In this document: positions 57,985 through 64,000 of the stretch, in pieces
Position numbering within the stretch: position 1 is the first letter of the stretch
Layout of the letters: each line of letters starts with the position of its first letter
Source: Drosophila miranda
Lineage: Eukaryota; Arthropoda; Insecta; Diptera; Drosophilidae
Length of the DNA stretch: 64,000 nucleotides
Direction: 5' to 3'
NCBI RefSeq assembly: GCF_003369915.1
Contig: NC_046677.1
Coordinates: forward strand, 26,926,913 to 26,990,912
Notes under the pieces: generated by a model
What the model saw: only the letters and a program-made list of their open reading frames with translations
Database searches by the model: none
What the model was told of the DNA's origin: nothing
Translations under genes and position numbers: made by a program

Positions 57985-60900
57985 ATGTGGCGAGTGATTC
58001 AACAGCGCACAACAATCGCGCATCCGCTGGTCAGACAGCGCCATGTAAGTTGATTGACCCGCCCAACAATGCCGCCCAATTATAGCTGGGTATTCTTCTC
58101 ATTTTCAGAGTCGAGTGATTGCCATAAGACGCGAGGATCAGTCCGTGTGGGAGCGACGGGCTCCGTTCGGACCCACCCATGTCCAGAAACTGGTCAAGCA
58201 GAATGTTAAGGTCATCGTACAGCCCTCCAATCGTCGCGCCTATCCCATGCAGGTGAGCCACCATCAGAAGAGATTCTCCTGTAATTTTCCATGGTAACAA
58301 AATTATGGAACCACCTTCCAATCGCATTCCGAAAATCATATCAGAAGTCATGCCAGATAGATTAAACGCATTATATGTGTAGCAACACGCCCCCCACAGT
58401 GCCGCACCATAAATAAATCCGTTTGATAAGCCTCTTCCAGTTCATAGAGCTCTAAATTTGGCAATTGCGGCCAGGCCTTGAAAAATACCAGTGAAAAAAC
58501 AAAGGCAGAAAAGCGAAGAGAAATCAACAAGGCTTATCTCCACGGAGCGGAATGATTCTATGGAAGCTATAGGCCGAATAGCTATAGACAGAAATGATTT
58601 TAATGAATGATAGGAACGATAAGCGAACGACGAAGTTTTTGAAGAGCAAACGTGAGGATTGATACGAAGCAGAAGCAATATTTTGAGATAATGCGCCATA
58701 ATAATAGTATAATAACAATAATGTTTGTGGTTTTCATTGAAAATATATAGATAAAAGATTTCTATGGATAGGTGGAGATAGTGAGCTGGAATTACTTTAT
58801 TAATTGAATCTTTGAGAGTTCAATTATAATCATACCTTCCTTCTCTGGATGATTCCTTCGATAAAGATATCAGTTCTATACAAAACTATACAAGACTAAT
58901 GAATAAATAGAAATAATATTTATAGAATAACCCTTTGAGAGAATAATGATAACAATATCAAGTATCCCCTCACCTTTTGTCGAGGAACTAATTTTTGTAA
59001 AATATTTGTATACTCAATACAATTTAAACAAACATTTCCTTAAATGATAGACCAACTCCTTGAGATTATAGTATTTTGCAACAATAATACTGCTCATTCC
59101 GCAAAAGATAAACCATATACACACACAAATTAAATAAGATAATAGATAATAATGTTTTCTTTGTGATACCCAGGCCTATATGCAAGCTGGAGCTCACATT
59201 CAGGAGGACATCAGCGAGGCCTCTGTCATATTTGGCGTCAAACAAGTGCCCATCGACGCGTTGATTCCAGGAAAGACATACTGCTTCTTTTCGCATACCA
59301 TCAAGGCCCAGGAATCGAACATGCCACTGCTGGATGCTATCTTAGAGAAGGTTTGTGTCGTCCATCACTCCCCCCCATTCGAACTTTCATAAATATATCT
59401 CTTATCTTGTCTATGATCTGTCATATAGAAAATCCGTCTCATCGATTATGAACGCATCATCGACGAACGCGGTGCCCGTCAGGTGGCCTTTGGCAAATAC
59501 GCTGGCGTCGCTGGCATGGTGAACATTCTTCATGGGATCGGGCTGCGTCTGCTGGCCCTGGGGCATCACACACCCTTCATGCACATTGGTCCCGCTCACA
59601 ATTATCGCAATTCGTCGATGGCTCGACAGGCCATACGCGACTGCGGCTATGAGATCTCTCTGGGTATGATGCCCAAGTCGATCGGACCTCTGACCTTTGT
59701 CTTCACCGGCTCCGGTAATGTGTCGCAGGGCGCCCAGGAGGTGTTCTCGGAGCTGCCCATTGAATATGTTCCACCAGAAATGCTGCGTAAGGTGGCAGAG
59801 CATGGAAGTGAGTGGAAATTGTTTTGGAAATCATGTGAATCACATTAATATTGTATTCCTTACAGATCAGAATAAGTTGTATGGCTGCGAGGTGAGCCGT
59901 TCTGATCACCTGGAGCGTCGCGATGGCGGCGGCTTCGATGCCAAGGAGTACGACGAGTACCCCGAGCGTTATATATCCACTTTGAGCACAAAGATAGCAC
60001 CATATGCCTCTGTCATAGTGAATGGCATCTACTGGGCGGTCGGAAGTCCGAAGTTGATCAGCATACCAGATGCCAAGAACCTGCTGCGTCCCGCCAACAC
60101 ACCCTGGCTGCCGGTGAGCAAGGGCAGTCCTGCCCTGCCCCATCGCATGCTGGCCATTTGCGACATCTCTGCGGATCCGGGCGGCTCCATTGAGTTCATG
60201 AACGAGTGCACCACCATCGACACGCCTTTCTGCCTGTACGATGCGGATAGGAATAAGGATACCAAGAGCTTCAAGGGACCTGGTGTGCTTGTGTGTTCCA
60301 TTGACAATATGCCCACGCAGCTGCCGCGCGAGTCAACGGATCTGTTTGGGGAGCTGCTGGCCCCCCATGTCCACGATATCATCAAGAGCGATGCCAAGAA
60401 GCCGCTGTCCGAGGAGCAGTTCTCGTACCCCATCCAATCGGTAATACCTTATCAGCGTCTATCTGTGTTATCAGCTATTTAATACCCATCTCCTTAGGCG
60501 ATTATCGCGAGCAATGGAGAGCTGACCGAGGGCTTTCAGTACATTCAGGAACTGCGCGAGTCCCAGAGCAATCGTTCGCGCCACAAGATGGAAGGCAGCT
60601 CCGAATCGCACAAAAAAGTACTAGTGCTGGGCGCCGGCATGGTCTCTGCTCCTTTGGTGGAGTGGCTGCACCGCGAGAAGGACGTGAACATCACCGTCTG
60701 CTCGCAGGTCAAGGACGAGGCCGATCGGCTGGCCAATCAATACGCGGGCGTGGACAGCGTCTACCTGGATGTCAACGAGAGCACGGGCCATCTGCAGGAG
60801 CTCTGCGGTAAGGCGGACGTGGTTGTCTCCCTGCTCCCCTACAGCCTTCATGGCATGGTCGCTCGCTACTGCGTGGCCGAGGGCACACACATGGTCACGG

Positions 60901-62080
60901 CCAGCTATCTGAACGATGAGATCTCTGGACTGCACGATGAGGCCAAGGCCAAGGGTGTCACCATCATGAATGAGGTGGGATTGGACCCGGGCATTGATCA
61001 TCTGCTGGCGCTGGAGTGCATTCACGAGGTGCAGGAAAAGGGAGCCGTCGTCGAGTCTTTCGTGAGCTATTGTGGCGGTTTGCCAGCCCCCGAGCACTCG
61101 AACAATGCCCTGCGCTACAAGTTCTCATGGTCGCCGCGCGGCGTCCTGCTCAACACCCTCTCAGCGGCCAAGTATCTGAGTCGCGGCCAGATCGTGGAGA
61201 TCTCGGGCGGCGGGGAGCTAATGTCCACGCCTCGCAGTCTCGACTTTTTGCCAGGATTTGCCCTGGAGGGCTTCCCCAATCGGGACTCCACCAAGTACGG
61301 CTCCCTCTATGGGTTGGGCAGGGATGTGCACACCCTGCTCCGTGGCACCATACGGTATAAGGGCTTCTCAGAGTCCATTAAGCCCATGCAGCTGCTGGGA
61401 CTGATCGATCCGGAGCCACATTCTATGCTGCATCCCAGCGGACCGGATGTGACCTGGCGGCAGCTTGTGATCCACCTGCTGGGCATGTCCGATTCGAGCA
61501 TCTTCTACGAGAACCTCAAGCAGAAGCTAAACGAACGCATCGGCGATGTCGATTGCATTGAGAGCTTGGGTCTGCTAGAGGAGACGCCCGTTGTTAAGCT
61601 CAACACACCCTTGGACACGCTTAGTCACTATCTGTCCAAGAGATTGGCCTTTGGTGGGTATTTCTAGCGAGGATTTCCTGTATACTCTTATCTACTTTCT
61701 GATAATTTCCTTTGCAGAAAGGGAAGAGCGCGATCTGGTTGTGTTGCGCCATGAGGTGGGCATCCGCTGGCCCGACGGCCGTCGTGAGGAGCGTGGCATC
61801 AACTTTGTGGTCTATGGCCAGCCCCAGGGACACTCTGCTATGGCTATGACGGTGGGCAAGCCCGCCGCAATAGCAGCCAAAATGATACTAGATGGTGAGT
61901 CTCCTATAGGATCGGATCTAGTGTATCCTTTTCTAACTCTGGTAATTCTCTTTATTTACAGGTGAGATCCAGGAACGCGGCGTCTTGCTACCTTTTACCC
62001 CCGACATCTATCGTCCCATGCTGCAGCGTCTGCGCTCCGAGGGTCTGACTGCCACGGAGACCTCTAGATGGTTGAATTAG
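57985..62080 (+). CDS. LKRSDH: Lysine-ketoglutarate reductase / saccharopine dehydrogenase
   Basis: Eight exons (57985-58044, 58109-58252, 59174-59350, 59429-59807, 59866-60440, 60498-61653, 61718-61894 and 61962-62080) encode 928 residues. This bifunctional mitochondrial enzyme does the first two steps of lysine breakdown, joining lysine and 2-oxoglutarate to saccharopine and oxidising that to glutamate and aminoadipate semialdehyde. The first 28 residues ([10 protein letters not shown]..., Arg-rich and acid-free) look like a mitochondrial targeting peptide. The LKR half has the alanine-dehydrogenase-like N domain ([32 protein letters not shown]) and [15 protein letters not shown]. The SDH half begins at about residue 485 with the NAD-binding [17 protein letters not shown] and includes [16 protein letters not shown] and [12 protein letters not shown]. 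The length matches human AASS (926). It corresponds to CG7144. Confidence 0.96.
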
Positions 62081-64000
62081 TCTGAAACGAACCGAATCGA
62101 ACAGAACCGTACTGCCGGGAATAGTATATCCCTTAGGCTTAAGTCATGAGTGCCTTTCATTCATTCATTCATTCAGCTATAATTTGTGTTGCTGTTTTTA
62201 TCGCTGTACTTTTTGGTGTTACTTTTTGTTGGTCGATAAGACATGTTAACGTTATCTTTCTACCAAAATAAGTTTTATGGTTAAAGCTACTTGAGTGCAC
62301 AAACACTACGTTCAAGTTGATGTCGAACTTGTGAAATTTGTTTCTCCTGCGGGAATTATTATTGATGGACGAATGATTTGAAAAGAATGTGGAAAATTAT
62401 AACGAAATTCTATAATATTCAATTGGTTTTATTTGAGAAATTATTGGAGGAACTGTAATGAAGTCAATTTTTAATAATTTTCAGATGTGGATTCCATTTC
62501 GATTCCATAAATTCTTCATTCCCATATACAGCTACAAAAGGTTTCAAAACATAAGGAAGCTATTAATTGGAAAACGGTTTACCATTATGGAGATAATAAT
62601 GATATATTATTTTATACATGAATCTAATTATGAAAAAAACTTTATTTTTCTTGCTTTTTTAAAATGTGGATTCCATTTATGACTTCAAGACACTCGCTTT
62701 CTTCTCTCTGAACCCATTTTAGACGCAAAATGATTTCGGTTTCTATTTCAATTTTGATTAAAAAAATGCACATAACTAGAAGAATTCGGAATATTGTAAC
62801 ACAAATTTGGAGTAATTTCCTTTAATTTTTTAAATGAAAAATCAGTTTCAGGGAGTTGTTTTAATGTGCTTTCATGGTTAAAGGTAAGAATGTGGTTTCC
62901 AAAGAACAACATTTTTCCTGCATTAAGAAATTCCACTTTTTCCAATGTGGGTCCCATTCAATATTGTACGTAAAAGCAATCTCCTCTTTAGGAATCTGTT
63001 AGCATCTGCTCCTTAATATATTTGTCAGATTTTAATTATATTTATAATTTAATAACAGGTTAGGAAGACTACTTACCCCTTTTACACGAGCTTGCATATT
63101 TTTAAAAAACCTTTAACGAAGAGTTTTTGAACAGTCAGAGAGGGAATATACTTATATTATTCACATTAACATATAATATTTCTATCAAAAATATTTACTG
63201 AGCCATTGGTTATCTTATTCCAATAATATTTATAACATTACCCATCACTTTCATTTACTTAAAATGTTTCAACCATCACTCATAAGAACGGCTACCCATC
63301 AAAGCGGACATTTATTTCTGATCATTGTGATGTTCCAATTCCGTTTAATCTTCAAGTTTCAATTTCCGTTCGGCATCGCCCCCATGGCAACCCGCTCCCC
63401 GCCTCGAAGGGTTATCGCCTGAACTTGAACCACGGAGCAGTGGAAACCCTACTACTACCGACGAAAAATTGAACATGACTTCGATTAAGAATCAATTCTA
63501 TATTTAGGTCCAATGCCTGCACGAGCATGACATGATGATGATTACAGGGGTTTTCAGAGCCGGATCCGATTCGAACCGTTCCGTTCCGATCAGATGATTG
63601 TACGTAGAGCATACACGACTGCACCCATGGGGATCCGAAACCGAAGCGTTCCGAACCAATCCGTCCCCGGTCATTAGCGTCGGTTATAATTGTAATAAAC
63701 AACAGCCCATATGATGGTGCACTCGGTGTCCAAGATTGGGGGCTATCATCGGGCCTCCGCCTGATAACCTCTGCTGGCGTCGCTGCCCGCTGCTGCCCAC
63801 AGTTCTAGGAGCGGGGGCGCAGGCTCTGTGGATTTTACAAATTTCAATTCATATTCATTCAATGCAAATACACACACACAACACAGAACTCAAAACAACA
63901 AAAATCTTGTCACCGCGATAGCAATGTGTGTAATGGGATTTGTGTTTGTTTTTATTTTTGTGGAACTTAAGCCAACGCCGGCAGCGACGTCTACGCTGGC
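62081..64000. other. LKRSDH 3' UTR and downstream noncoding DNA
   Basis: A short CATT repeat (62157-62176) lies in the presumed 3' UTR. The rest is AT-rich to about 63.3 kb, then more balanced. The motif TGTGGATTCCATTT recurs at about 62485 and 62665. No conserved gene is seen, and open frames near 62458 and 63412-63921 have no recognisable family. Confidence 0.55.

Noticed and set aside
1-64000. CRISPR arrays, bacterial operons, tRNA or rRNA genes
   Set aside because: No repeat-spacer arrays, ribosome-binding-site-led gene strings, tRNA cloverleaf with A/B boxes, or rRNA blocks were recognised. The window is eukaryotic.

Overview
The window is insect nuclear DNA, almost certainly Drosophila. 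The protein-coding genes are close orthologs of D. melanogaster genes, most introns are short with GTAAGT/GTGAGT donors, and the promoters carry fly housekeeping core elements (GGTCACACT-type Motif 1, GTATATTT-type Motif 6, and a DRE TATCGATA). A repeat of the INE-1/DINE-1 kind, in the form common in the obscura species group (SGM-like), makes an obscura-group species plausible. I cannot name the species from sequence alone.

Layout. Bases 1 to about 18.2 kb hold no recognisable conserved gene. There are microsatellites, GAGA tracts, a degenerate TATT-rich array, a tandem pair of about 0.4 kb noncoding units (15.3-16.2 kb) and one speculative two-exon small secreted/membrane ORF (16.95-17.44 kb). 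From 18.2 to 37.4 kb lies a dense housekeeping block: TBCC (-), nicotinate phosphoribosyltransferase (-, ten constitutive coding exons plus a probable cassette exon), Pus10 (-), ND-15 (+), the U5 snRNP 40K WD-repeat protein (+) and an SFT2-family protein (-). From 37.6 to 43.7 kb there is no coding gene, but there are promoter-like elements and a complete-looking INE-1-like element (41.07-41.93 kb). From 43.8 to 62.1 kb lies a second block: Cdc14 (+), r2d2 (-), a second r2d2 (-), Herp (+) and LKRSDH (+). The last 1.9 kb is noncoding.

The main event is a very young tandem duplication of the segment running from the last exon of Cdc14, through r2d2, into the second coding exon of Herp. It left two complete 311-codon r2d2 genes in the same orientation about 4.0 kb apart. 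Between them sits a dead fusion of a truncated Herp and the Cdc14 tail. I count about 16 substitutions in about 4 kb. Six fall in the r2d2 coding region and five of those change an amino acid. R2D2 is the Dicer-2 partner that loads siRNA into Ago2 in antiviral RNAi, so this is a recent copy-number gain of an RNAi gene.

Two further observations stand out. First, TBCC is followed in frame, past a single TAG, by 38 codons that encode an arginine cluster and a strongly hydrophobic helix, suggesting stop-codon readthrough to a tail-anchored form. Second, a 408-bp frame-preserving open exon lies inside the largest NAPRT intron and would insert 136 low-complexity residues near the active-site region.

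The genes otherwise act separately: tubulin folding, NAD salvage, pseudouridylation, respiration, splicing, Golgi traffic, cell-cycle phosphatase, RNAi, ERAD and lysine catabolism.
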